A stretch of 49,243 nucleotides of DNA. Origin: an uncultured Erysipelotrichaceae bacterium. Its GTDB lineage: Bacteria; Bacillota_I; Bacilli_A; Erysipelotrichales; Erysipelotrichaceae. The stretch lies in contig CAMNFS010000009.1 in NCBI GenBank assembly GCA_946537255.1, positions 1 through 49,243 on the forward strand. The letters are read 5' to 3'. Under the pieces are notes generated by a model, which searched no databases, was not told the DNA's origin, and worked only from the letters and a program-made list of their open reading frames with translations. Made by a program: the position numbers and the translations under genes. Positions 40,308 through 48,584 of the stretch are shown one piece after another (the first letter of the stretch is position 1; every line of letters begins with the position of its first letter).

Positions 40308-42161
40308 TCAGGCAGCGCGCTTGACATCCTTGTATTCCGCACCGTTTGTCAGGGCAACGATGACAGTATCCGGATGATCCGCAGCCTTGATCTTCGCACG
40401 GTCGAAGGAGAGCAGTTTCTGTCCTGCCTTGACCTTGTCGTCCTGTTTGACAAAGGCGGCAAAGCCATCTCCATTCATCGCTACCGTGTCAACACCGACA
40501 TGGATCAGAAGCTCCATCCCGTTGTCAGCCTTCAGACCGACCGCGTGATTGGTCGGGAAGACCATCATGACAGTTCCGTCAAACGGAGCATAGACAATTC
40601 CTTCCGACGGTTCAATACCGACGGACGGTCCCATGGTTTCCTGCGCGAATACAGGGTCAGGAATATCCTTTGCCGGAATAATCTTTCCATTGACAGGAGC
40701 CTTTACAACACCGGCTTCTGTTTCAAGAGCCCAGGCATCCGGAGCACCGGCTTCCTTAGCGGCAGGCGCAGGCGCGGAAGCAGCGGCTGCTTTTGTGCCG
40801 GCATCCTCTTCCTTCCAGATAATATTCGTAAGAACAAATGCGATACCACCGGAAATCGCAAGGAGAATCGTGTAAACCAGAGGATTGTTGATGGTGAGAT
40901 AACCCGGAATACCGGTGACGCCGTATGCGGTTGCGCCAAGACCGGTAATGGCACCGAAGATGGAACCGACCGCGCCGCCGACCATACCGGCGATGAACGG
41001 CTTGAAGAAACGCATGTTGACACCGAAGATTGCCGGCTCAGTAATACCAAGAGCAGCGGACATGGAAGACGGAATCGCAACGGACTTTGTCTTCATGTTT
41101 GCGGCCTTGAGACCTACCGCAAGGCAGGCACCGAACTGCGCGAAATTGGCGGCAGAGGCAATCGGCATCCAGGTGTTGAGTCCGGATTCCGCAAGCATGC
41201 CTGCTTCGATGACGTTGTACATATGATGAAGACCCATGACAACCGTCCATGGATAGATTGCGCCCATGACGCAGGCACCGATCGGATTGCGTACCAGCAG
41301 CTTCGCTCCCGCAAGAACCCATGTCTCAAGAGTGGAGAAGACCGGGCCGATGATGGTGAACGTAATATAGGAAGTCACAAGGACTGTGGTCAGCGGTGTG
41401 ATGAACAGATCGAGCATTTCCGGCACATGCTTGTGCAGCCATTTCTCGATCTGACACATCAGGAACACCGCCAGCATGACGGGTATGACATGTCCCTGAT
41501 AGCCTACCTGCTTGACCGGGAAAATGAAGATATTCCAGGTAGGAATCGCGCCTTCATAGCTTCCGACCGACCAGGCATTGATGAGATTCGGATGAATCAT
41601 CAGAAGACCGATGACAGCGCCGAGGAAGATGTTTCCGCCGAATACTCTTGCGGCAGAAATGGCAACGATACCCGGCAGGAATACGAATGCCGCATTGGCA
41701 ACCATATCAAGGAATGCGTACCAGTCAGTGCCGGCAAAACCAGGCATTGCCTTACCAAGAGCCTCAACGAGACCCATCATCAGACCGGAAGCGACGATTG
41801 CCGGCAGAATCGGAACGAATACGTCACCGATCGGCTTCAGCAGCTTCTTCCACATCGGCTGCTTTTCAGCAGCGGCTGCCTTGACATCATCCTTGGTCGC
41901 GGCAGTCATGCCGGTGATGTCAAGGAACTCATCGTAGACCTTGTTTACCGTTCCTGTTCCAATAATCAGCTGAAGCTGACCATTGGATTCAAACATTCCC
42001 TTGACCCCTTCAATGTTGTCCAGATACTCCTTGTCGACTTTCGAATTGTCCTTGATGACAAGCCGAAGCCGGGTGGCGCAGTGTGCGGCCTGAGCGACAT
42101 TCTCACGCCCGCCGATATGATCGACGATTTCCTGCGCACATTTCCGATAATCCAGTGCCAT
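40308..42161 (-). CDS. PTS EIIBCA transporter, glucose-sucrose family (probably sucrose)
   Basis: A 617-residue fusion. EIIB (1-85) has the phospho-Cys28 in HCATRLRL. EIIC (about 100-460) holds about ten membrane helices and conserved GLHHMYNVIEAG and GITEPAIFGVNMRF. EIIA (about 490-617) carries the active His in LLIHVGVDTV. It imports and phosphorylates a sugar, using phosphate from HPr. The layout and the amylosucrase-like neighbour point to sucrose; trehalose or another glucoside cannot be excluded. An Ala/Pro-rich linker (about 460-485) joins EIIC and EIIA. GGGAGGG lies ten bases before the ATG. It is the last gene of the operon, 44 bases after the HAD gene. Confidence 0.9.
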   Translation of the reverse strand: MALDYRKCAQEIVDHIGGRENVAQAAHCATRLRLVIKDNSKVDKEYLDNIEGVKGMFESNGQLQLIIGTGTVNKVYDEFLDITGMTAATKDDVKAAAAEKQPMWKKLLKPIGDVFVPILPAIVASGLMMGLVEALGKAMPGFAGTDWYAFLDMVANAAFVFLPGIVAISAARVFGGNIFLGAVIGLLMIHPNLINAWSVGSYEGAIPTWNIFIFPVKQVGYQGHVIPVMLAVFLMCQIEKWLHKHVPEMLDLFITPLTTVLVTSYITFTIIGPVFSTLETWVLAGAKLLVRNPIGACVMGAIYPWTVVMGLHHMYNVIEAGMLAESGLNTWMPIASAANFAQFGACLAVGLKAANMKTKSVAIPSSMSAALGITEPAIFGVNMRFFKPFIAGMVGGAVGSIFGAITGLGATAYGVTGIPGYLTINNPLVYTILLAISGGIAFVLTNIIWKEEDAGTKAAAASAPAPAAKEAGAPDAWALETEAGVVKAPVNGKIIPAKDIPDPVFAQETMGPSVGIEPSEGIVYAPFDGTVMMVFPTNHAVGLKADNGMELLIHVGVDTVAMNGDGFAAFVKQDDKVKAGQKLLSFDRAKIKAADHPDTVIVALTNGAEYKDVKRAA

Positions 42162-42205
42162 GTTGTTTTTACCCTCCCTTTCACATGTATTGAATTATTG
42201 CTTTA

Positions 42206-43024
42206 TCAGAGCCCGAGCTTCCGGAAGCCTTCCGCAAGCCCGTTTTCTGTTACGGACGGAACGACAAGATCACTGATTTTCTTCAGTGCCTCTGCGCCGT
42301 TCGCCATGCATACCGAGGTTCCTACTGTCTCAATCATTGTGAGATCATTCATGGAATCCCCGAAGCCATAGGTATCTTTGATCGGTACATTCAGTTTTTC
42401 AGCAATCATACGAATGCCTCTTCCCTTGTCGAATGCCCGGTTGATCAGCTCGCCGTTGGCACAGTTGCCATGCGCCGCTACTTCCTGAATGACAAAGTCA
42501 TAGCGGTCTCCATACCGTTCCTCTGCCTCCTTCAGCTGATCTCTGCGTTCACACATTATGACGATCTTATAAATCGGCTCCCCGTCATATTCCTTCATCG
42601 GACGGATATGAAGATCCTCACTCAGTGCCCTGCGCCATCTCTCGATTTCCGAATTCACCCCATCCGATTTTTCAAGAAACGCGCCGAGATCTTCATCCCC
42701 GAAGGTCGCGTCTTTTCCTTCAATCGTACAGAATACACCATTCCTGTGGAGAACCTCGAGGGCGCCGTTCAGTTCCTCCTGAGGCATTGGATGATCATAG
42801 ATCACTTCATCCTTCAGAGTCACATATCCGCCAGCCGAAGCGACCATTCCGTCAAATCCGTACACAAGCAGCGGTTCGAGCATGGCCTTATTCCGGCCGG
42901 TGCACAGGAATACGAGATTGCCCTTTTCCTGAGTGCGGCGTATCGCTTCCAGCGCGCTTTCCGGCGGGATGTTTCTGCCGGGTTCCGTCAGCGTGCCGTC
43001 GATGTCGAGAAATATCAGTTTCAT
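42206..43024 (-). CDS. HAD-superfamily (Cof) sugar phosphatase in the PTS operon
   Basis: A 272-residue HAD phosphatase. LDIDGTLTEPG gives the nucleophile Asp at the N-terminus, with CTGRNKAM as motif II, a Lys before FDKGRGIRMIAEKL, and GFGDSMNDLTMIE as motif IV. Its cap domain is of the C2 type. It is a paralogue of the protein at 0.1-0.9 kb. The start overlaps the GH13 stop by ATGA. In the operon it would dephosphorylate an imported sugar phosphate; plant and cyanobacterial sucrose-phosphate phosphatases belong to the same superfamily, but subfamily membership is not proven. Confidence 0.88.
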   Translation of the reverse strand: MKLIFLDIDGTLTEPGRNIPPESALEAIRRTQEKGNLVFLCTGRNKAMLEPLLVYGFDGMVASAGGYVTLKDEVIYDHPMPQEELNGALEVLHRNGVFCTIEGKDATFGDEDLGAFLEKSDGVNSEIERWRRALSEDLHIRPMKEYDGEPIYKIVIMCERRDQLKEAEERYGDRYDFVIQEVAAHGNCANGELINRAFDKGRGIRMIAEKLNVPIKDTYGFGDSMNDLTMIETVGTSVCMANGAEALKKISDLVVPSVTENGLAEGFRKLGL

Positions 43025-44940
43025 TTCTCCTCATCTGCCTTCTTTCTTTTTCTGCGGGGATCCGGCTTTACCTTCAGGATTTCCCGCTTCGGTTCATAGG
43101 AGTGGTACATCCATACAAATCCATGACCCGGAAGCGTCACATGATCCCTGTTCACGGGATTTCCCGTCAGAAGATCAATGTAATCCTCATCTTCATGAAT
43201 CCACGCAGTCTGTTCAATCTCGGAGAAGTTGAACAGTCCGATCAGCTTCTGGCCGCTGTAATACCGGCCGATTCCGAGAATGTGTTCGTTCCATGTCTCC
43301 TTGACCCATACATCCGCGTTTCCGTCGAATACATCATATTTTCTGCGGATATCAATCAGCTGCTTGAGGCGGGAAAACATCTGTCCCTGACGGGTATTGG
43401 GATCGCTGCGCATTGCCGCAAGCTTCCAGTCAAAATCGCCGCGGTGAAGATACCGGGAGTCCTCTGCTTTCAGAGGATTCTCATGATAACTGTAGTCATT
43501 GAGCTGTCCGATCTCATCGCCGGAATACAGGACCGGGATGCCGCTCTGTACCAGCAGAAATGCATGCAGGGTGAGATCCAGGCTTATGGACGCTTCCAGC
43601 TTCCACTCATTCTTCTCATAGACCGCTGCCTCCACGCCGCAAAGACTTGCGGTTGTGCCGCACAGTCTTGCGTCGCCAAGACGCGGATCATCGTTGTAGA
43701 GCTCGCCTCTGCAATCACTTCCCCATACCCTTCCGCGCAGGAAATCATTGAGATATTTCTTGTGAGGAACCTCCTGAATGCCGTCCTTTGCGAGAAACGC
43801 ATAATCCAGTCCCCAGCCGATATCATCGTGGCAGCGCAGATAGTTCAGGAAGGTATATTCTCTTGGAAGCGCCGAAACCGTCTCCATCTGATGTCTCAGA
43901 AGATCCACATTGCCTGTCGCGACCGTGTGCCAGGTGCTGGCCATGGTTGTCACGTTGTAAAGCATCTGACATTCCGGTTTTTCAACCGTACCGAAATACG
44001 GTACCACCTTGCTTGGCTCCATGACCACTTCGCCAAGCAGAAGCGTGCCTGGGGCTACGGCTTCCGCGGCAATGTGCATCATGCGTACGAGCTTATGAAC
44101 CTCCGGAAGATTGCGGCAGTTTGTGCCGAGCGTCTTCCAGATATACGGAACCGCATCCAGGCGGATGATATCCACGCCATTGTTGACAAGAAACAGCATA
44201 TTTGCCGTCATGTCATTGAACACCGTCGGATTCCGGTAGTTCAGATCCCACTGATAGGGATAGAACGTGGTCATGACAATCTTGTGCGTTTCCGGATTAT
44301 AGGTGAAATTACCCGGCGCCGTCGTAGGGAACACCTGCGGAACCGTCTTTTCAAACTCATTCGGAATGTTCCAGTCATCAAAGAAGAAATACCGGTCCTG
44401 ATACTCCTTGTTTCCCTCTTTGGCCTTTCTGGCCCACTCGTGGTCTTCGCTGGTGTGATTCATGACAAAGTCAAGACACAGCGAGATGCCGCGGGAGTGA
44501 CAGGCCTTGGACAGATCCGCAAGATCCTTCATCGTTCCAAGCTTCGGATCCACCTTACGGAAATCACTGACCGCGTAGCCGCCGTCGCTTCTTCCTTCCG
44601 GGCTTTCCAGCAGCGGCATCAGATGCAGGTAGTTCACACCGCATTCTTCCACATAGTCCAGATGCTTTCTGACGCCTTTGATTGTACCCGCAAAGCAGTT
44701 GGTATACATCAGCATGCCGAGCATGTTCTTCCGCTTGTACCATCCGCTGTCTTCCGAACGCTTCTGATCCCATGCCTTCAGATCTCTGGAACGGCTGTCA
44801 CTGAATTCCCTGAGCATCCCGACAAAATAGTCGAAGGCATGTTCATCATGAAACAGTTCCCCGTACAGCCATTTCAGCTCATCGTAGTTTTCTCTGAGCC
44901 GGTGATCAAACTCGGACTCCTTCACTTTTTTTACAGCCAT
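43021..44940 (-). CDS. GH13_4 amylosucrase-like alpha-glucosyltransferase/hydrolase
   Basis: A 639-residue GH13 enzyme. The stretch LMPLLESPEGRSDGGYAVSDF matches amylosucrase and close relatives, with nucleophile Asp in DIIRLDAVPYIW, acid/base Glu in LLLGEVVM and the third carboxylate in RCHDDIGWG. DFVMNHTS and QWDLNY are also typical. Amylosucrase cleaves sucrose, releases fructose and transfers the glucose into an alpha-glucan or to water. There is no signal peptide, so action is intracellular. The ATG at 44940 has AGGTGA four bases upstream. It lies four bases after the fructokinase stop and overlaps the HAD gene. Confidence 0.86.
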   Translation of the reverse strand: MAVKKVKESEFDHRLRENYDELKWLYGELFHDEHAFDYFVGMLREFSDSRSRDLKAWDQKRSEDSGWYKRKNMLGMLMYTNCFAGTIKGVRKHLDYVEECGVNYLHLMPLLESPEGRSDGGYAVSDFRKVDPKLGTMKDLADLSKACHSRGISLCLDFVMNHTSEDHEWARKAKEGNKEYQDRYFFFDDWNIPNEFEKTVPQVFPTTAPGNFTYNPETHKIVMTTFYPYQWDLNYRNPTVFNDMTANMLFLVNNGVDIIRLDAVPYIWKTLGTNCRNLPEVHKLVRMMHIAAEAVAPGTLLLGEVVMEPSKVVPYFGTVEKPECQMLYNVTTMASTWHTVATGNVDLLRHQMETVSALPREYTFLNYLRCHDDIGWGLDYAFLAKDGIQEVPHKKYLNDFLRGRVWGSDCRGELYNDDPRLGDARLCGTTASLCGVEAAVYEKNEWKLEASISLDLTLHAFLLVQSGIPVLYSGDEIGQLNDYSYHENPLKAEDSRYLHRGDFDWKLAAMRSDPNTRQGQMFSRLKQLIDIRRKYDVFDGNADVWVKETWNEHILGIGRYYSGQKLIGLFNFSEIEQTAWIHEDEDYIDLLTGNPVNRDHVTLPGHGFVWMYHSYEPKREILKVKPDPRRKRKKADEEK

Positions 44941-44944
44941 GGAT

Positions 44945-45910
44945 TCACCTGTAAACAACGATAAAGGAATCAACTGCTTCCCGTTCCGGCATGACCCGAA
45001 GCGCGCCCTTCTTCGTCGTAACGATGGAAGCGGCAGCGTTCGCGAAGGTCAGAATCTGAATCAGTTTTTCCTCATCCAGATTTTCCAGTCCATACTCAAG
45101 AACACCATTGAGCACACATGCCCCGAAGGTATCACCGGCACCGGTGGTCTCAATGGTCCCATCCTGCAGGAACGCGGATACCGTTACGGTTGTGTCCCCG
45201 TAATAGGCACGGCTGCCGTCAGGGCCCATGGAAAGGCAGATCAGCTTGATATCATATCTTTCTCTCAGCCAGGCAATTCCTTCATCAAAGTCCTCCTTGC
45301 CTGAGAGCCACTGAATCTCATTGTCACTGATTTTCAGGACATCACAGTGCTGAAGTCCCCATTCAACCTCTCTTTTCGCGTCATCCAGACTTCTCCAGAG
45401 CGGCGGACGGAGATTCGGGTCAAAGGAACGGATCAGTCCTTCCTCTTCGGCGATGCGGACGGCCTTGTGAGTCGCCTTTTTGACCTCTTCATCGGTAAGG
45501 GAAAGCGTGCCGAAATGGAAAATCTTCGCGTCCCGGATCAGATCCTCCTTCACCTCATCTTCTCTGAGCATCATGTCCGCGCCCGGATTGCGGTAGAAGG
45601 AAAAGTCACGGTCCCCGTTCTCCAGCCTGTGGACCAGGGCAAGAGTGGTATGTACCTCATCATCAAAAACAAGGCCGCTGGCATCGATGCCGACTTCTTC
45701 AATCGCATCTGCCAGCTGTCTTCCGAAGCCGTCATTTCCAACTTTTCCGATAAACGCGGTCTTTCTGCCAAGACGTGAAAGCATGGAAAGAACATTGCAG
45801 GGAGCGCCTCCGGGATTCGCTTCAAAAAGCGGATTTCCCTGTTCTGAAATTCCGCTCTGAGTGAAATCGATCAAAAGTTCCCCCAAAGCTGTTACATCAT
45901 AACGTTTCAT
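44945..45910 (-). CDS. PfkB-family fructokinase
   Basis: A 321-residue PfkB carbohydrate kinase. It has the first signature at EANPGGAPCNVLSMLSRLG, the ribokinase-like lid DGFGRQLADA and the anion-hole motif GAGDTFGACVLNG with catalytic Asp near the end. It phosphorylates fructose with ATP, supplying fructose-6-phosphate for glycolysis from sucrose cleavage. GGAGG precedes the ATG by ten bases. It is the first gene of the operon, behind a -10 TATAAT on the minus strand. Confidence 0.92.
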   Translation of the reverse strand: MKRYDVTALGELLIDFTQSGISEQGNPLFEANPGGAPCNVLSMLSRLGRKTAFIGKVGNDGFGRQLADAIEEVGIDASGLVFDDEVHTTLALVHRLENGDRDFSFYRNPGADMMLREDEVKEDLIRDAKIFHFGTLSLTDEEVKKATHKAVRIAEEEGLIRSFDPNLRPPLWRSLDDAKREVEWGLQHCDVLKISDNEIQWLSGKEDFDEGIAWLRERYDIKLICLSMGPDGSRAYYGDTTVTVSAFLQDGTIETTGAGDTFGACVLNGVLEYGLENLDEEKLIQILTFANAAASIVTTKKGALRVMPEREAVDSFIVVYR

Positions 45911-45945
45911 TGTGTATTATCCTCCGGTATTCAACCCTGTACACC

Positions 45946-45951
45946 ATTATA
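45946..45951 (-). promoter_or_regulatory. Candidate -10 box (TATAAT) of the sugar operon
   Basis: Minus-strand TATAAT 36 bases before the fructokinase ATG. The hexamer 17 bases further upstream, TAGTGA, is a poor -35, which would suit an activated promoter. Confidence 0.45.
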
Positions 45952-46036
45952 AACTGACCGTTTCTATTTCACTACTACATTTTATGTCCATTCGCACAAA
46001 TTCCGCTTTTCCAAAAAGAACCGGCAATCGGCGGAT

Positions 46037-46065
46037 TTGTTAGGACAGAAAGAGTGAATTATACT
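46037..46065 (+). promoter_or_regulatory. Promoter of the esterase-acylphosphatase-ATPase unit
   Basis: TTGTTA (46037-46042), a 17-base spacer and TATACT (46060-46065), 20 bases before the esterase ATG. Confidence 0.6.
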
Positions 46066-46085
46066 GAAGAGCGGAGAAAGAACAC

Positions 46086-46862
46086 ATGATTATCGAACAG
46101 TCCATGTACTATCCGGCCGGATCCAGTGACCGGAAACTGCATATCTATCTGCCTGATGATTACAGCACCTCTTCCCAGCGCTATCCGGTGATGTATTTCT
46201 TCGACGGGCACAATCTTTTCTACGATCATTACGCTACCTACGGTACCTGCTGGGGACTGAAAGACTTCATGGATCACTGGCAGAAGAAAATGATTATTGT
46301 CGGAATGGAATGCTCGCACAGAGATCAGGAAAGAATCAACGAATACTGCCCCTATAAGCGCCATTTCTTCGGCGAGACTTCCGATGGAAGAGGAAAGGAA
46401 ACCTTCCGCTGGCTGACGGAGGATATCAAACCGATGATTGACAGGGACTTCCGTACCTGGAGCCACCGGGAAGCCACCGGCATCGCCGGCTCTTCCATGG
46501 GCGGACTTATGAGCATGTACGGCGTGCTGCGCTTCAATCACATTTTTTCCAAGGCCGCGTGTCTGTCCTCCGGTCTTTTCTGGAATATCTCAAATTTCCG
46601 CAGAGATCTGAACGCGGTCACACTGTCCGAGGATACCAGAATCTATATGGGCTGGGGTGAAATCGAAGCCGGCAAGGCCGCGCACAACGGCAATCCGGAA
46701 TTTGACACCCGGGAAGCGCGCAGTACCAGAAAATTTGAAAAGGAACTTCAGGATCGGAACGTCAGAACCTATCTTTACTTTCAGAAAGGCGGGAAGCACT
46801 GTGAGGCAGACTGGGCGAAGCAGGTGCCGGTTTTCATGGACTGGCTCTGGCTTCAGCCATGA
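46086..46862 (+). CDS. Esterase D/Fes-type alpha/beta hydrolase
   Basis: A 258-residue putative esterase. The nucleophile elbow is GSSMGG with Ser137, the catalytic His is in the GGKHCEADW stretch near the end, and YPVMYFFDGHNLF gives the oxyanion part. The family (PF00756) covers feruloyl/acetyl-xylan esterases and enterobactin esterases, so the natural ester is open. No signal peptide: it acts in the cytoplasm. GGAGAAAG precedes the ATG. It is followed after nine bases by acylphosphatase. Confidence 0.86.
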   Translation: MIIEQSMYYPAGSSDRKLHIYLPDDYSTSSQRYPVMYFFDGHNLFYDHYATYGTCWGLKDFMDHWQKKMIIVGMECSHRDQERINEYCPYKRHFFGETSDGRGKETFRWLTEDIKPMIDRDFRTWSHREATGIAGSSMGGLMSMYGVLRFNHIFSKAACLSSGLFWNISNFRRDLNAVTLSEDTRIYMGWGEIEAGKAAHNGNPEFDTREARSTRKFEKELQDRNVRTYLYFQKGGKHCEADWAKQVPVFMDWLWLQP

Positions 46863-46871
46863 GGATCAGGG

Positions 46872-47159
46872 ATGAAAAATAAAAATGGAAAAATCCGGCG
46901 CCGTTTTGTATTCTATGGCGAGGTGCAGGGAGTCGGATTCCGCTGGCAGGCAGTACAGGCTGCCAGTGCCTGCGGAGTGAGCGGATGGGTGCGGAATGAG
47001 TATGACGGCTCAGTCACTATGGAAATTCAGGGATCCAGGGAAGCGGTCAGCGCTGTGATTGCGTTTTTGAACAAAGACCGCTGGATCCGCATCCGCAGTA
47101 TGGAAACAACAGAACTGGAACTGAACACGGAGGAAAGAGACTTCCGGGTTGTATATTAA
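46872..47159 (+). CDS. acyP: Acylphosphatase
   Basis: A 95-residue acylphosphatase of the usual size, hydrolysing carboxyl-phosphate bonds such as acetyl- or 1,3-bisphosphoglycerate. EVQGVGFRW carries catalytic Arg24, and GWVRNEYDGSV carries Asn42. The alpha/beta sandwich is complete. It sits between the esterase and the ATPase with short spacers of 9 and 26 bases. Confidence 0.93.
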   Translation: MKNKNGKIRRRFVFYGEVQGVGFRWQAVQAASACGVSGWVRNEYDGSVTMEIQGSREAVSAVIAFLNKDRWIRIRSMETTELELNTEERDFRVVY

Positions 47160-47185
47160 CTTCGCCATTTTCTACGGAGGCAGGT

Positions 47186-47917
47186 ATGAATGAAGCCTTT
47201 GAACTTTTGATCCGCGGCATCCGGGTGGACTGGAATGAAGTCCCATCACAGAGCTATCTGCGGCGCATTAATGCCCTGAAGCAGCTGAATGAGCTTTCCT
47301 TTGAAAAACCCGTCACTTGTTTCTGCGGAGAAAACGGCAGCGGAAAATCCACCCTTCTTGAAGCGATGGCAGTCGCGTATGGATTCAATCCGGAGGGCGG
47401 GACGATCAACTACGCCTTTTCCACCTATGATTCCCATTCCGGATTCTTTCAGGCAGTCGGGCTGATCAAGGGCGCCCGAAAGGCAAGATGGGGTTATTTT
47501 CTGCGGGCGGAAAGTTTCTATAATGTCGCCACCATGGACGGGGAATACGCAAAGGGTCCTGGCGGAATTGATCATCATTATCACGAAAAATCACACGGAG
47601 AAAGCTTTCTTGCCCTTGTCAGGGATCACTTTACCGAAAACGGTCTCTATTTTCTCGATGAGCCGGAAGCGGCACTCTCCCCTCAGAGACAACTGACCCT
47701 GCTGATAGAAATCTCTCGCTGCGCAAAAGACGGCGCGCAGTTTTTCATCGCTACCCATTCTCCGATTCTTCTGGGCATTCCAAACGCGCAGATCCTGTGC
47801 TTTGATCAGGGAACCATCCATCCGATTGCCTATGAGGAAACAGACAGCTACCGGGTCACTTCCATGTTTGTTAACAGCCGTGAACGCTTTCTGAATCATC
47901 TTCTGTCCAGAGACTGA
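47186..47917 (+). CDS. Small ABC/SMC-like AAA ATPase
   Basis: A 243-residue ATPase with ABC/SMC-type layout: Walker A GENGSGKST (48-56), an SHGESF signature-like stretch, Walker B LYFLDEPEAALSP and a THSPILL switch. Such proteins (AAA_15/AAA_23-like) are found alone or with nuclease partners of defence systems such as OLD/Gabija; here no nuclease partner is present. GGAGG precedes the ATG and a terminator follows. Confidence 0.85.
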   Translation: MNEAFELLIRGIRVDWNEVPSQSYLRRINALKQLNELSFEKPVTCFCGENGSGKSTLLEAMAVAYGFNPEGGTINYAFSTYDSHSGFFQAVGLIKGARKARWGYFLRAESFYNVATMDGEYAKGPGGIDHHYHEKSHGESFLALVRDHFTENGLYFLDEPEAALSPQRQLTLLIEISRCAKDGAQFFIATHSPILLGIPNAQILCFDQGTIHPIAYEETDSYRVTSMFVNSRERFLNHLLSRD

Positions 47918-47932
47918 AGCATGGATATGAAA

Positions 47933-47956
47933 ATCCGCCGCAAAGCGGATCTTTTT
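47933..47956 (+). terminator. Terminator between ATPase and Nudix genes
   Basis: ATCCGC and GCGGAT with a six-base loop, then CTTTTT; the opposite strand also has a T run, so it can serve both convergent genes. Confidence 0.8.
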
Positions 47957-48001
47957 CTGCAGGATGATTGCGGGAAATCTGTCCCGGAAACCGTCTCTTT
48001 T

Positions 48002-48391
48002 TTACAATTCATCAGAAATCCGGTCGATGATCGTCCGATCGGCCGGCAGCCAGTTAACGGAATGCAGTTCATCCCTTGAAAGCCATCTGGCAGATTCGTG
48101 TTCGAGAAGAACCGGACTGCCGTTTGAAATGACAGCCCACCAGCAGTCCATGGAAAGATGAAATTCCGGATACTCATATTCAACAGTTCCGAAAAAGGAT
48201 CGGAGTTCGATTTCCATTTCAAGCTCTTCCCGTATTTCGCGTTTCAGTGCCTGCCGGGATGTCTCGCCTTCCTCGATTTTGCCGCCGGGAAATTCCCATC
48301 CGTCCTTGAATTCCCCATACCCTCTCTGGGTCGCAAAGATCCGGTGATCCCGTGTGATCAGTGCGGCCGCTACCCGGACTGTCTTCTTCAT
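48002..48391 (-). CDS. Nudix hydrolase (MutT-like)
   Basis: A 129-residue Nudix protein that probably hydrolyses oxidised or other nucleoside triphosphates. The box runs from Gly37 to Glu58: GKIEEGE (37-43), then REIREE. The canonical Gly of REUxEExGU is Glu58, a tolerated change. The ATG at 48391 follows AGAGGA by about nine bases; the longer frame upstream is not homologous. It starts MKKTVRVAAALI, as in ADP-ribose or 8-oxo-dGTP hydrolases. Confidence 0.88.
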   Translation of the reverse strand: MKKTVRVAAALITRDHRIFATQRGYGEFKDGWEFPGGKIEEGETSRQALKREIREELEMEIELRSFFGTVEYEYPEFHLSMDCWWAVISNGSPVLLEHESARWLSRDELHSVNWLPADRTIIDRISDEL

Positions 48392-48510
48392 TGGCTGATA
48401 TCCTCTTTCCTTTGTAAAGTATACCGTCTTTCTGTTTCCGGAAAGACGCTTTTCTTTCCCGTTCTTTTCAGTTTTTCTGTCCGGGGATCCATTCATGCAT
48501 AGAATTGTCC

Positions 48511-48550
48511 GTTTCCACAAAATGGAAACCGTACTCTTTTCATATATAAT
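48511..48550 (+). promoter_or_regulatory. Promoter with inverted-repeat operator for the SDR gene
   Basis: GTTTCCACAAAATGGAAAC (48511-48529) has seven-base arms around five bases and overlaps the weak -35. TATAAT is at 48545-48550, 34 bases before the ATG. The place favours a repressor site. Confidence 0.5.
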
Positions 48551-48584
48551 GATAATGTCCAGAAAGAATAAAAAAGGAGGATTT

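Noticed and set aside
40374-42371. 665-codon open frame on the plus strand
   Set aside because: Lies antisense over the PTS gene; the translation is low-complexity in type (many Arg, His, Asp) and has no family pattern. The minus-strand PTS protein is unmistakable.
42625-44964. 779-codon open frame on the plus strand
   Set aside because: Antisense shadow of the GH13 and HAD genes, no recognisable domain, no ribosome site.
47186-47917. Gabija or OLD-type defence pair
   Set aside because: The ATPase lacks a TOPRIM nuclease domain and has no helicase or nuclease neighbour.
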